A stretch of 64,000 nucleotides of DNA, from NCBI RefSeq assembly GCF_902726545.1, contig NZ_CACVAD010000015.1, forward strand, positions 1-64,000, in the 5' to 3' direction. The notes beneath the pieces are model-generated. The model saw only the letters and a list, made by a program, of their open reading frames with translations, did not search any database and was not told the DNA's origin. The stretch comes from Yersinia artesiana. Its GTDB lineage: Bacteria; Pseudomonadota; Gammaproteobacteria; Enterobacterales; Enterobacteriaceae. Each line of letters opens with the position of its first letter. Position 1 is the first letter of the stretch. Of this stretch, positions 16,261 through 25,747 are shown in pieces. Position numbers and translations under genes: made by a program.

Positions 16261-18549
16261 TCATTGGATTATTCGCATTGATACGAAACCTACGCCAAGA
16301 ATCCGCCTATCCGAGCTTCCGGTAAGCTGCATAGGCGATACCGGTTTGGGTGGGATGAAGGTGATGCTATCGGCGCTCTCGCCTGCAAGGTCAACATCCA
16401 GACGGATTTCAGAGAAAGCTGCAGTGAGCGGAATACGGTATTCACGACTGCCTATCCTGACGAGAGTCGGTTCATGAGCATTCGCGCCAAAAGCCCGGGC
16501 TTTCAGTATAAGAGAGAATTTCTGCGGCAGTGGGTCGGTAAATTTGAAGACGGCTTGTTGGGATGACCAGCGTCCCCACGGCTCTAGCCTATAAAGACCT
16601 TGGGCGTCGTCTATAAAGTCAGGCATGCCGGCCCGGGTAAAGTCTATTCCACTCATCAGGCTTGCGCTGTAGCGTGGGCCCAGAGCGTCTGCAAAATACC
16701 CTGCCTCTCGCTGAATTTGCTTTGGTGTTAGACTTGCCAAGTCTGGATGCGCGCTGTTATCCAGCTTATAGAACACCATTTTTTTGTCGTCACTTTGAAG
16801 CAGCGGCGGTTGCTGTAGCAACTGAGATAATTCTTGAATAAGCGCTTCACCGTTGTCTGCATAGCCGCGACGATCAATATAAATGCCATCGAAGCCGAGT
16901 CTGCGGATGACCTCAATCTGATGCGATATTGGCTCTTGTCCCAGCGCACGATAGAACAAATCACCTGGCCGTCCCTTCGTACCGCCGTAGCTCCAATGCA
17001 GGTCTTTCGAATGTAGCACGCCAGCCATCATTTGGTAACTGCTCAAGTGGTGCATTATCGGTGTTTCAGGAAAGCCCATGTAAGGCAACTGATAAACCGC
17101 CCCCCCCGCAGGGAGCGCTTGTTCGATAGAGTGGATAAAGTCTCTGTCGCTATCGAACGAAGCCTTAACGGCCGTATTACAGTTTTTGCAGATTGGCGCG
17201 GTCTGGTCGTACAAGCCCACGAACATCAGCACTACTGCAATGGCTACCGACTGATTGGCAAGCCGAGGTGCTTTCTTCTGCAATAAAAGCTGGAGCGAAA
17301 TGAAGAAGAAAAGCAAGGCGCCGCAAGCGATGAAAATACTGTCTCTGTTCCAACCCCTTATCAACGGGGAAATGACCATGGCAAATAGCGAACCTAAGCC
17401 GCCTACAGTTGCAAACAGGAACAGCACAAATATTGTGACCGCCAGAAGGCGAAGCTTATCATCGGATCCCGTCCGTGCAGGGATGAAGATTAGGTAAAGC
17501 AACGCCATCATAAAACCGGCAGCACCGATGATACCCAGCGACGAAGTCGCATTTTCGTTGGTTAAAGGGTTACTATGATACTTCTGGGCGACCTGTCTAA
17601 ATTGCGAAATCCGGTGGTCTAACCGCGGCATCAACAACTGCATCATCTTCAGCCCATACTTTTCAGATTCGGCAATTGAACGCTGAGCCATCTCCTGGTT
17701 AGGACCGTCCTGATAAGTCCCTAGCACGTTAGGCGCGAGGTTTAACATCACACCCAAAATGGTTGCGCTGATGAGTAGCGCCGCTTTTTTCGCACCGTGG
17801 GAGCGTCGAGATTTGATAGCGCTCATGACACCGGCTGTGGCGAGAATAATCACCCCAAATAAAGCGTAATACACTCCAAAGGAGGCGAGAACCAGCATGC
17901 CTGCAGCGGACGCCACGAGTTTGCGAAGCGTCGATTTAAGTCCGGTGTAATAGGTAGGCCCGCAGGTCAGGTATATATCTAATGCCAGATAGAAAAACAG
18001 CGGGGCGACAAAATACCAAGTGTAAAAAAGATGCCCTAACCGAAGGAAGTGGAAGGGGACAAATGTGTAAAGGACGCTCATCGCCACGGCAAAGCTGCGA
18101 TTCAGAGAGAAAGCCCGAGCGGTCACGTAGGTGGCAACGAAGCAGGAAGCAAATCCAAATAAAAAGAATAGATTCACTCCCCCCACCCAGCCGCCACTCA
18201 TCAAAGCGAATACTTTGATCAATAAGTGAGCGCCCGAATCTGAACCTGGGAAATCCAGGAAGCTTGAACCGAATGGATAACCACTTCGGACGTTATCGAA
18301 TAGCCAGCCTTCCGTGACTCTTTGCGCCATCCAGGCATGGAACAATCCATCACCCGCATAGGCATAGGGGGTTGTCAGGTTGGGCATCAAGCCGTCGGGT
18401 AGGCCACTCATGAAAATGCTTGCGAGGAAGAAAGTCGCAATCGCCCCGATGATTATCAGCTTCCAGTCGGCGGCAAACGTCATCCGCCATGTTGGATAAG
18501 CGCTCATTTTAGTATCACTATATGTAATTGGTTTAATTATAGATTTCAA
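16261..18549 (-). CDS. Large polytopic membrane protein, putative Gtr-type O-antigen glycosyltransferase
   Basis: A 762-residue membrane protein with roughly a dozen hydrophobic helices (about residues 30-470) and a soluble C-terminal domain of about 270 residues rich in aromatic and beta-type sequence. This is the architecture of GT-C or YfhO-like sugar transferases. It follows gtrA and gtrB, the position taken in O-antigen modification clusters by the serotype-specific transferase that moves the sugar from undecaprenyl phosphate to O antigen in the periplasm. I infer that role here with yersiniose as donor sugar. The TTG start at 18549 is preceded by GGGGA; ATG 18507 is the alternative. Family assignment is moderate and substrate is inference. 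Confidence 0.7.
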   Translation of the reverse strand: MKSIIKPITYSDTKMSAYPTWRMTFAADWKLIIIGAIATFFLASIFMSGLPDGLMPNLTTPYAYAGDGLFHAWMAQRVTEGWLFDNVRSGYPFGSSFLDFPGSDSGAHLLIKVFALMSGGWVGGVNLFFLFGFASCFVATYVTARAFSLNRSFAVAMSVLYTFVPFHFLRLGHLFYTWYFVAPLFFYLALDIYLTCGPTYYTGLKSTLRKLVASAAGMLVLASFGVYYALFGVIILATAGVMSAIKSRRSHGAKKAALLISATILGVMLNLAPNVLGTYQDGPNQEMAQRSIAESEKYGLKMMQLLMPRLDHRISQFRQVAQKYHSNPLTNENATSSLGIIGAAGFMMALLYLIFIPARTGSDDKLRLLAVTIFVLFLFATVGGLGSLFAMVISPLIRGWNRDSIFIACGALLFFFISLQLLLQKKAPRLANQSVAIAVVLMFVGLYDQTAPICKNCNTAVKASFDSDRDFIHSIEQALPAGGAVYQLPYMGFPETPIMHHLSSYQMMAGVLHSKDLHWSYGGTKGRPGDLFYRALGQEPISHQIEVIRRLGFDGIYIDRRGYADNGEALIQELSQLLQQPPLLQSDDKKMVFYKLDNSAHPDLASLTPKQIQREAGYFADALGPRYSASLMSGIDFTRAGMPDFIDDAQGLYRLEPWGRWSSQQAVFKFTDPLPQKFSLILKARAFGANAHEPTLVRIGSREYRIPLTAAFSEIRLDVDLAGESADSITFIPPKPVSPMQLTGSSDRRILGVGFVSMRIIQ

Positions 18550-18566
18550 TGCATTCCCCAGAGCAG

Positions 18567-19499
18567 TTAGTCAAAATTCACGCGTTCGCTTTCGATGACT
18601 AACGGCATATTGCGGATTTTAGTGTGAACCGAGCCCAAGTACTCCCCAAGCATTCCCAAGAACAGGATCTGTACCGAGCTGAAAAAGAACAGAGAAATGA
18701 GCAATGGCGCGATACCCATTTGGAATGAGTCCCAGAATACCAACTTCGCAATCAAGAACCCAAATGCGGCTAACAGGCTGAACCCTGCGAGCATTGCGCC
18801 GCCTATCACCATCAACCGTAGCGGCACTTTGGAGTGATTGGTAATACCCAGCATGGCAATGTCATACAACGTGTAGAAATTGTTCTTGGTTATGCCACGC
18901 ATGCGCCGCGGCTGCTTGAATGGCACGGTCGCGATCGGGAAGCCTATCTCACACAGCAGACCACGGAAATACGGGTAAGGGTCGTCAATCTTCTTCAGTA
19001 TGTCCAGAACGGCCCGGTCGAATAGACCCGCTCCTGTGGCGTTCTGCACCAATGGCACTTCGGAGATACGCGTGACGAAGCGATAGTAGATACGGCGTGC
19101 GATGAACATTAGGCGCGACTCTTCACTCTCCGGTTTCACCGCCATGACTGTCTTGAAACCCTCCTCCCACTTTTTCACGAACTCTTCGATCATTTCGGGC
19201 GGGTCTTGTAGGTCAGAGGCAATCAATATTGCGGCGTCGCCCCGAGCCTGAAGCAAAGCATAGTACGGCGAGCGGATATGGCCGAAGTTTCTCGCGTTCA
19301 GGATGAGCTTTACCCGCTTGTCTTGGGCAGCCAATGCACGCAACTTGACGATGCTGTTATCAGTCGAGCAGTTATCGATGAAGATATGTTCATAATCGTA
19401 ATCAAGGCGTACCATAACGTCGACGATGCGCTGGTAAAGTTCATCAATATTGGCTTCTTCGTTGTAGCAAGGTGTCACTATGCTGATGAGTTTACGCAT
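18567..19499 (-). CDS. gtrB: GtrB-type undecaprenyl-phosphate glycosyltransferase
   Basis: Family GT2 transferase that charges undecaprenyl phosphate with a sugar on the cytoplasmic face. It is 310 residues from ATG 19499. The N-terminal domain has SIVTPCYNEEANIDELY and the nucleotide/metal-binding DLQDPP (equivalent to DxD), and a C-terminal pair of transmembrane helices follows (about residues 215-240 and 250-280). This is the GtrB/DPM1-like layout. It overlaps the end of gtrA by 8 bases. With GtrB family members the usual donor is UDP-glucose; in this operon CDP-yersiniose is the likelier donor, which would be unusual. Confidence 0.88.
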   Translation of the reverse strand: MRKLISIVTPCYNEEANIDELYQRIVDVMVRLDYDYEHIFIDNCSTDNSIVKLRALAAQDKRVKLILNARNFGHIRSPYYALLQARGDAAILIASDLQDPPEMIEEFVKKWEEGFKTVMAVKPESEESRLMFIARRIYYRFVTRISEVPLVQNATGAGLFDRAVLDILKKIDDPYPYFRGLLCEIGFPIATVPFKQPRRMRGITKNNFYTLYDIAMLGITNHSKVPLRLMVIGGAMLAGFSLLAAFGFLIAKLVFWDSFQMGIAPLLISLFFFSSVQILFLGMLGEYLGSVHTKIRNMPLVIESERVNFD

Positions 19500-19896
19500 G
19501 ATTGAATATATACCTGTTATTAATGACAAATGAGAGTAGAGCCATCGGCACAATTAATGCGACGCCAGCTAGATAGGGGGTCGCGCCCAGTGATGTAAGC
19601 GCAGCAATACCTGCTACGTTGGCACCGTAGACAACGGTGTACCCGGCCACGAAACGGAAGATGAGACTATTTTTTTTCGAGCCAAACACCAAGGCACCGA
19701 TGCTTTTAAAGTTGAACAAGACGCCGAGGATCGTGGCCAGTAACAGAGCCATGCTGTAATGCAGACCGAGGTAGAGAAAGGCAGCAAAACAGCCGTAGCC
19801 GAACGCCGCATTCATCACCCCCACCAACAAAAAACGGACCAGCTTTACCTCTAGAAGTGCGCTAATCCGTGGGCATGCTTTTTCAGCCTTCTGCAT
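19492..19896 (-). CDS. gtrA: GtrA-family flippase
   Basis: Small membrane protein, 134 residues from ATG 19896, with four hydrophobic helices and the GtrA signatures KLVRFLLVGVMNAAFGYGCF near the start and FVINNRYIFNHA at the end. GtrA proteins are thought to flip undecaprenyl-phosphate-linked sugar to the periplasm. It overlaps yerF by 14 bases and gtrB by 8 bases, so the three are translationally coupled. Confidence 0.88.
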   Translation of the reverse strand: MQKAEKACPRISALLEVKLVRFLLVGVMNAAFGYGCFAAFLYLGLHYSMALLLATILGVLFNFKSIGALVFGSKKNSLIFRFVAGYTVVYGANVAGIAALTSLGATPYLAGVALIVPMALLSFVINNRYIFNHA

Positions 19897-20815
19897 ACAG
19901 CGCCTGCCTGATCTCATACATCACACCGCTCAGCGAAGAATCGGCGGGCACATATCCGAACAATTGCTCGGCCTTGCGATTGTACGAATAGTAATGAGTC
20001 TTTTGGCCTGTGGCATTCACCTGGGGCTGCTTACCTACAATCGTAAAGTTCAGGCCGAACTGCTCGCCCAAAGCTGCGAGCAACTCAAATTTCCCTACGG
20101 GCGCGAGGCTGTAACAGTCCACAGCACTGTTACATGCAGGAGCCTGCAGTATTCGGTCGATTAACTGCATGAAGTCAGCCGGGGTAAGGTAGTCCCGCAG
20201 CATGTCGTCCGGGGCAACTTCCAGAACCGTCCCTGCATGCAGTGCCCTTAGGATATCGCTAAGGAAGAACCGTGCCTCGCGCGCCTGACGATGACTGAAA
20301 TAGCTGAATACTCGAACATCGACGATAGCCGCATCCGGCAGTGCTCGATGGCGACATTCGGTCTGGAATTTGGCAGCGCCATACCAGTGCTGGGGCAACA
20401 GGGTATTGATTGGAAAAACTGCAGTCGAGGTCTCGGTGATCGGGGCTGTAAAATTGGAGCCATAGGCGGCGCCGCTACTGAGATAGATGTATTTGCACTC
20501 AGGGTGGCTGCGCAGATAGGCCAAAGCAAGGTTGTCATAGTGTTCGGTGACGGTAAAAATGGCTTGGCCCATTTGTAACGCTCTGGCCGGATCGCCTACG
20601 CCAACAAAGTTGATAATCGCATCGAACTGGTCGCTATCATCAAAGCTGTCGTAGGTGACGACGGTAAATCCCTTGCGCGCCGCAGTCTCTTGAAGCTCGG
20701 CATCCAACGTGCTGGTCGCACGGACGAACAGGGTGCACTGATAAGTCGTCGACGGGATGCTGGCTATCAGGTCCTTGGCGATATGGCTGCTCGCTCCCAG
20801 GATGGCGAGTTTCAT
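19883..20815 (-). CDS. yerF: NAD(P)-dependent sugar reductase, YerF-type
   Basis: Extended short-chain dehydrogenase/reductase, 310 residues from ATG 20815. The N-terminal nucleotide fold begins MKLAILGASSHIAKDL; the catalytic set is visible as Ser in LSSGAAY (113-114) and Tyr145/Lys149 in YGAAK. In CDP-yersiniose A synthesis YerF reduces the acetyl side chain added by YerE to hydroxyethyl. The assignment rests on its position directly after yerE (ATGA overlap) and after ddhDABC, the known order of the pathway; the sequence alone would only say sugar epimerase/reductase. Confidence 0.78.
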   Translation of the reverse strand: MKLAILGASSHIAKDLIASIPSTTYQCTLFVRATSTLDAELQETAARKGFTVVTYDSFDDSDQFDAIINFVGVGDPARALQMGQAIFTVTEHYDNLALAYLRSHPECKYIYLSSGAAYGSNFTAPITETSTAVFPINTLLPQHWYGAAKFQTECRHRALPDAAIVDVRVFSYFSHRQAREARFFLSDILRALHAGTVLEVAPDDMLRDYLTPADFMQLIDRILQAPACNSAVDCYSLAPVGKFELLAALGEQFGLNFTIVGKQPQVNATGQKTHYYSYNRKAEQLFGYVPADSSLSGVMYEIRQALYAEG

Positions 20816-22527
20816 TGACCCAGTTCCAGTAGCGGCGACTGTTCGTTGATGGGGCGGCCGAACTCCAGACGTGGTCGGCACTCCCGCGCATCTGGCATCA
20901 ACACCTCAATCAGCATCGGCTTTCCATTCGCCAGAAACTCAGACACCGCTGCCTTGAAGGTTTCCAGGTCGCTCAAGCTCCGCGAGTCGATGCCATAGGC
21001 AGCACCCAGTGCCTGGAACTGCGATGTGTAGCCATCCCAGTAAGTTGAGGAGTTACGACCCTCAAAGTACATTTCCTGAAAGCCTCGTACCATGCCCAGG
21101 GAGTGGTTGTTCAATACCACAGTGAGGATGGGGAGACGCTCACGGGCGATGATATCCAGCTCCTGGATATTCAGTTGGGCGCCGCCATCACCAGTAATCA
21201 CCACAACTGGCTTGCCGCCAGCGATGCAGATACCCACTGCAGTGGGAATGGCAAAGCCCATTGTACCCAGGCCGCCGGAATGGTGCATGGCCTGACGAGA
21301 GCCTAGGCGCAAGGTGTGCGCGGCCCACATCTGGTTGTTGCCCACATCAACGACGTAATCTAGCGCTTGACCTTCAGTCAGTTCGTTGAGGGTACTGAAC
21401 AATTCGAAAGGGCTGATACTCCAGTCCGTGTACTCGTCCTTGAACGACTGCTCGAACACCTGCGCTAGGTGCGCTTGCCAAGCAGTGGGGGCGGATCGAA
21501 GGTTTGGAGCATAGTTGACGAATGAGGCAAATACCGCCTCAAGGTTAGCATTGATCGACTGTTGTGCCTTTACCCTGTTATCCAACTGGGCAGCGTCCAG
21601 GTCGAACTGCACAATGCGCGCATTGTGCGCGAAGGTTTCCGTCTTTGCGCCAGTTTGGCGCACATCCATGCGGCTGCCGAACACTATCAGCAGGTCGCAG
21701 TTCTGCACTGCATAATTAGCCGCTCTGGTGCCATAGGCCCCGAGCATTCCAAGGTAATGCCCGCTGGCGGGGAGTTTCTCTGCACCCTTAAGGCTTGCGA
21801 CGTGAGGGATGCCTAGTTTACTGACCTCGCCCAACCATTGGCTGAACCCTGGCATATTCACTGCGCCGCCACCAATAAGGAACACTGGTTGCTGCGCTTT
21901 TTCCAACAACGCCCATACATCGTCGTACGGGGCGCTTTGCTCCGAGGCCAACGAAGACTCATAGGCCCAGACGCTTAATAATTCATCCAATACCGCGTCG
22001 TCCACCTCGGCTCGCTGGATGTCCATGGGTATGTCCAGCAACACAGGGCCTGGGCGATCTGCTCGAGCGATGGTAATCGCTTTGAGCAAGCAGGGGATCA
22101 GTTCATCAATGTGCCCGACTTGATGAGCATACTTGGTGATACTGCTCACCAACGCGACGCTATCGAGCTCTTGAAAACCCTGTTGACGGATGGCCCGTTC
22201 CCCTTTGAGCTCATGCGTATTGACCTGGCCGGTCAGGAACAGACACGGGTGGCTGTCCAACCAGCAATCGGCAATTCCCGTGATCAGGTTCGTGGCACCC
22301 GGGCCACTAGTGCCCAATGCCACGCCCATCACCTTGTGATTCGTCGCACGTGCGACAGCAGATGCAGCGAAGGCAGCGCCTTGCTCATGGTGCATTGATA
22401 CCAATCTGGTCTTGCCAAGCAAGTTAATGCTGTCCACCAAATGGGTGATCATTCCACCGATGAGCTCAAAACCATAGATGACTTGGGTGTCCGCTAGGAC
22501 TTTTGCTACTGCATCCGATGCTTTCAT
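20812..22527 (-). CDS. yerE: Thiamine-diphosphate enzyme YerE, two-carbon transfer to CDP-sugar
   Basis: Acetolactate-synthase-like ThDP enzyme, 571 residues. Visible features are the catalytic Glu48 in HHEQGAAFAA and the ThDP motif GDGG (446-449) with its closing NN (473-474). In the yersiniose pathway YerE takes activated acetaldehyde from pyruvate and adds it to C4 of CDP-4-keto-3,6-dideoxyglucose, creating the branched chain. The ddhDABC-linked context, and the absence of any valine/isoleucine gene or regulatory subunit nearby, argue against acetolactate synthase. It starts 3 bases after the ddhC stop and overlaps yerF by 4. Confidence 0.85.
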   Translation of the reverse strand: MKASDAVAKVLADTQVIYGFELIGGMITHLVDSINLLGKTRLVSMHHEQGAAFAASAVARATNHKVMGVALGTSGPGATNLITGIADCWLDSHPCLFLTGQVNTHELKGERAIRQQGFQELDSVALVSSITKYAHQVGHIDELIPCLLKAITIARADRPGPVLLDIPMDIQRAEVDDAVLDELLSVWAYESSLASEQSAPYDDVWALLEKAQQPVFLIGGGAVNMPGFSQWLGEVSKLGIPHVASLKGAEKLPASGHYLGMLGAYGTRAANYAVQNCDLLIVFGSRMDVRQTGAKTETFAHNARIVQFDLDAAQLDNRVKAQQSINANLEAVFASFVNYAPNLRSAPTAWQAHLAQVFEQSFKDEYTDWSISPFELFSTLNELTEGQALDYVVDVGNNQMWAAHTLRLGSRQAMHHSGGLGTMGFAIPTAVGICIAGGKPVVVITGDGGAQLNIQELDIIARERLPILTVVLNNHSLGMVRGFQEMYFEGRNSSTYWDGYTSQFQALGAAYGIDSRSLSDLETFKAAVSEFLANGKPMLIEVLMPDARECRPRLEFGRPINEQSPLLELGQ

Positions 22528-22530
22528 AAG

Positions 22531-23844
22531 TTAGAAACCGATCCCGAAGAACTCTTCCAGTTTTTCACCAACATAGTCGAAATGTTCCTGGCCCAACGAT
22601 GGTTGCACGCCAAGCCAGAAGGTCTGGTTCATGGTGCGATCTGTGTTGGTAAGCTCGCCCACCACGCGGTATTCCACATCATGGAAGTACGGCTGGCGAG
22701 TCAGGTTGCCTGCGAAAAGAAGCCGGGTACCGATCTTGTTCTGATCAAGAAACTTCAGCAAATCTACACGCTTGACGCCAGCAGTCTCTTTCAAGGTAAC
22801 CGGGAAACCGAACCAAGATGGCTCACTGTTAGGTGTAGGCTCGGCGATTTCCAAGAAGGCACTGAGGCTGGCCAAACGCTCTTTCAGCAGCTTGAAGTTA
22901 CGCTTGCGGGTCTCGATGAATTTCGGCGCGCTATCCAATTGGGCCAAGCCGCAGGCGGCTTGCATGTCAGTGATTTTCAGGTTGTAGCCCAAGTGTGCGT
23001 ACACATACTTGTGATCGTAACCTTGCGGCAGGCTACCGAACTGCTGTCCGAAACGGTTGCCGCAGGTGTCGTCGCAACCTGGCGCGCAGTAGCAGTCACG
23101 GCCCCAATCACGGAATGATTCGGCGATCAGTCTCAGTTGGGCGTTGTTCGTAAACACTGCACCACCTTCACCCATGGTGATGTGGTGGGCAGGATAGAAG
23201 CTGAGAGTGGCGATGTCGCCAAAGGTGCCGACCATCTTGCCGTCGTATGTCGCGCCCAGCGCGTCACAGCAATCTTCGACCAGCCATAGGTTGTACTTTT
23301 CACACAACGCTTTCACCTTGCCCAGATTGAATGGGTTGCCCAAGGTGTGAGCGAGCATGATGGCCTTGGTCTTCGGCGTGATGGCCGCTTCGATCAAGTC
23401 TGCATTAATGTTGTGGGTGTTCATTTCAACATCGACGAACACAGGGATCGCACCGAACTGAACGATCGGGTTGACGGTAGTCGGGAAACCCGCAGCGACG
23501 CCAATGACTTCGTCGCCTTTTTTGATTGCACGATCACCTAGTTTCGGTGAAGTGAGGGTGCTGAACGCAACCAAGTTGGCCGAAGAACCTGAGTTCACGG
23601 TCAGCAAGTAGTTCACGCCAAGGAACGCAGCCAGTTTCTTCTCGAATTCAGCGTTGAAACGACCAGTGGTCAGCCAGCCGTCCAGCGAGGCCTCAACCAT
23701 CAGTTGCAGTTCACGTACGCCGATTACTTTACCTGATGGAGGGATGACGGTTTCGCCCCCGACAAAAGGTTTAGCCGCCAAGGCAGTTTGGGCGTAGCGC
23801 TCAACGAGCTGGCTGATTTCCTGACGGAGCATATCGGGGGTCAT
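22531..23844 (-). CDS. ddhC: CDP-6-deoxy-D-xylo-4-hexulose-3-dehydrase (E1)
   Basis: PMP- and [2Fe-2S]-dependent dehydrase that removes the C3 hydroxyl from CDP-4-keto-6-deoxyglucose; 437 residues, the family size. The PLP-fold motif SFYPAHHITMGEGG has His220 where aminotransferases have the Schiff-base Lys, the defining trait of E1/RfbH. The iron-sulfur cysteines follow in DCYCAPGCDDTC (C251, C253, C257, C261). It works with the reductase DdhD encoded by the first gene of the operon. Identification is very firm. Symbols rfbH and ascC are synonyms in other clusters. Confidence 0.96.
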   Translation of the reverse strand: MTPDMLRQEISQLVERYAQTALAAKPFVGGETVIPPSGKVIGVRELQLMVEASLDGWLTTGRFNAEFEKKLAAFLGVNYLLTVNSGSSANLVAFSTLTSPKLGDRAIKKGDEVIGVAAGFPTTVNPIVQFGAIPVFVDVEMNTHNINADLIEAAITPKTKAIMLAHTLGNPFNLGKVKALCEKYNLWLVEDCCDALGATYDGKMVGTFGDIATLSFYPAHHITMGEGGAVFTNNAQLRLIAESFRDWGRDCYCAPGCDDTCGNRFGQQFGSLPQGYDHKYVYAHLGYNLKITDMQAACGLAQLDSAPKFIETRKRNFKLLKERLASLSAFLEIAEPTPNSEPSWFGFPVTLKETAGVKRVDLLKFLDQNKIGTRLLFAGNLTRQPYFHDVEYRVVGELTNTDRTMNQTFWLGVQPSLGQEHFDYVGEKLEEFFGIGF

Positions 23845-23865
23845 AGTATTTCCTGTTCAAGCTAA

Positions 23866-24954
23866 TTATCGGTTAGGTGCCAGTGGCATGGCTGCCATGT
23901 AGCTATTGATTTCTTCTATGCAACGGGCATGCATGTCATCGCTCTGCAACCAGGCGCGATGCCAGTTGACGATGCGAGTCAGCGTCGTCTCCAGGTCCCA
24001 TGTTGGTTCCCACTTCAGGTGAGTGCGGGCCTTGGATATGTCCAGTTTTAAATAGCGTGCTTCGTGCGGTTGCGGGTCGCTGTCAAGCTGCCAGCTAGCG
24101 CCATCCCCCCACGCCTGCACCATGTGATCGAGTATCCATTCGACAGGTTGAGCGTCTTCGTCGCGAGGACCGAAGTTCCAGCCCTGAGCAAATGACTGGC
24201 CATGCTCCCATAGGTGCTGTGCCAGAACAAGGTAACCGCTTAGCGGCTCAAGTACGTGCTGCCAAGGGCGGGTGGCCTTCGGGTTACGCACGACAGCGGG
24301 CTTGCTCTGTTCGACAGCACGCAGGATGTCCGGAATCAGCCGGTCGTCGGCCCAATCGCCCCCCCCGATTACATTGCCGGCGCGCGCCGAGGCCAGCGCA
24401 GCAGAGTGTTCGGCATTGAAGAACGAGTTGCGGTAAGCGCTGGTGACCAATTCCACACAGCCCTTACTGTTGCTGTACGGATCGTGGCCACCCATGGGCT
24501 CATTCTCGCGATAGCCCCATTCCCATTCCTGGTTCTCGTAACATTTGTCGGTGGTGACATTCACGATGGCACGTAGGCCGGGGCACTTACGCGCGGCCTC
24601 CAACACATGAACGGTGCCCATGACGTTGGTGGAGTAGGTTTCGACAGGCTCACGGTACGACAGCCTAACCAGCGGTTGAGCTGCCATGTGAATCAGGATG
24701 TCCGGATTGAAGGTAACCATGCTCTCTGTAACGGCATGCAGGTCGCGAATGTCGCCTATCTGCGACTCTATGCTCCGTTCAACCTGTGCCTGTTCGAACA
24801 GTGACGGCGTAGTTGGCGGTGCCAAGGCAAAGCCTTTCACCTGAGCACCCATGCCCTGCAGCCATAAAGCTAGCCAGCTACCCTTGAAGCCAGTATGGCC
24901 GGTGAGAAAAACCTTTTTGCCTTTCCAGAAGTCAGCGGAGACAGAAGCTTTCAT
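23866..24954 (-). CDS. ddhB: CDP-glucose 4,6-dehydratase
   Basis: Converts CDP-glucose to CDP-4-keto-6-deoxyglucose, the branch point of dideoxyhexose synthesis. The protein has 362 residues from ATG 24954. A Rossmann motif GHTGFKGSWLALWL lies near residue 16, and the SDR pair is YSNSK (Tyr/Lys). Start chosen because MKASVSADFWKGKKVFLTGH matches the family N-terminus and the start lies 7 bases beyond the ddhA stop; longer open frames run back into ddhA. Confidence 0.95.
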   Translation of the reverse strand: MKASVSADFWKGKKVFLTGHTGFKGSWLALWLQGMGAQVKGFALAPPTTPSLFEQAQVERSIESQIGDIRDLHAVTESMVTFNPDILIHMAAQPLVRLSYREPVETYSTNVMGTVHVLEAARKCPGLRAIVNVTTDKCYENQEWEWGYRENEPMGGHDPYSNSKGCVELVTSAYRNSFFNAEHSAALASARAGNVIGGGDWADDRLIPDILRAVEQSKPAVVRNPKATRPWQHVLEPLSGYLVLAQHLWEHGQSFAQGWNFGPRDEDAQPVEWILDHMVQAWGDGASWQLDSDPQPHEARYLKLDISKARTHLKWEPTWDLETTLTRIVNWHRAWLQSDDMHARCIEEINSYMAAMPLAPNR

Positions 24955-24961
24955 ATCGTTC

Positions 24962-25735
24962 TCAGTCCCAGATTTTCCAAGGCGCGTGACCACTCTGCCA
25001 CAACTTCTCAAGCAGATTTTTGTCGTGCAGGGTATCCATCGGTTGCCAGAAGCCCGGGTGCTCAAAGGCCATCAGTTGGCCCTGTTCGGCGAGGCTCATC
25101 AGCGGGCCCTGTTCCCAGACCGTGCTGTCCCCTTCCAGGTAATCCAGCACCTGAGGAGAAAGTACGAAGAAGCCGCCATTGATCATGGCTCCATCGCCTT
25201 TAGGTTTTTCCTTGAAGTTCAGAACCTGGCTTTCACTGATGTCCAGGGCACCAAAGCGGCCTGGCGGAAAGGTCGCGGTGAGCGTGGCAGCTTTGCCGTG
25301 GCTCTTATGGAAGGCGATGGCAGCGCTGATGTCCATGCTTCCCACGCCATCGCCGTAGGTGAAGCAAAAAGCCTCATCATCGCGCACATAGTCTGCCACT
25401 CGGCGAAGGCGACCACCGGTCATCGACGTTTCGCCCGTGTCGACCAACGTCACATTCCAGTCTTCAGCACGCTGGTCGTGAATCTTCATGGTGTTTTCGC
25501 GCATGTTGAACGTGATGTCTGACGTATGCAGGAAGTAATTGGAGAAGTATTCTTTGATGATGTAACCCTTGTAACCACAGCAAATGATGAAATCATTGAT
25601 GCCGTGGGAGGAGTACATTTTCATGATGTGCCACAGAATCGGCTTGCCGCCGATTTTAACCATAGGCTTGGGCTGCGTACCGGTCTCTTCGCTTAAACGC
25701 GTGCCGAGCCCACCTGCTAGAATGACCGCTTTCAT
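24962..25735 (-). CDS. ddhA: Glucose-1-phosphate cytidylyltransferase
   Basis: Forms CDP-glucose from CTP and glucose-1-phosphate, the first committed step of the CDP-dideoxyhexose pathway. It has 257 residues, the usual length, with the nucleotidyltransferase loop AGGLGTRLSEETGTQPKPM at the start and FTYGDGVGSMD as the metal-binding Asp motif. It lies 12 bases after ddhD. Also called rfbF. Confidence 0.95.
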   Translation of the reverse strand: MKAVILAGGLGTRLSEETGTQPKPMVKIGGKPILWHIMKMYSSHGINDFIICCGYKGYIIKEYFSNYFLHTSDITFNMRENTMKIHDQRAEDWNVTLVDTGETSMTGGRLRRVADYVRDDEAFCFTYGDGVGSMDISAAIAFHKSHGKAATLTATFPPGRFGALDISESQVLNFKEKPKGDGAMINGGFFVLSPQVLDYLEGDSTVWEQGPLMSLAEQGQLMAFEHPGFWQPMDTLHDKNLLEKLWQSGHAPWKIWD

Positions 25736-25747
25736 AACCGTTCCTTG

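Noticed and set aside
16068..16325. 85-codon open frame at the left end of the island
   Set aside because: No recognisable motif, and it runs across the hairpin and into the antisense of the membrane transferase gene.
20812..22527. Acetolactate synthase of branched-chain amino acid synthesis
   Set aside because: The enzyme family matches, but context is wholly dideoxysugar synthesis and no small subunit or ilv gene is present; YerE fits better.
22582..23118. Long open frames antisense to ddhC, yerE and other core genes
   Set aside because: They mirror well-identified genes on the other strand and have no independent motif or ribosome site.
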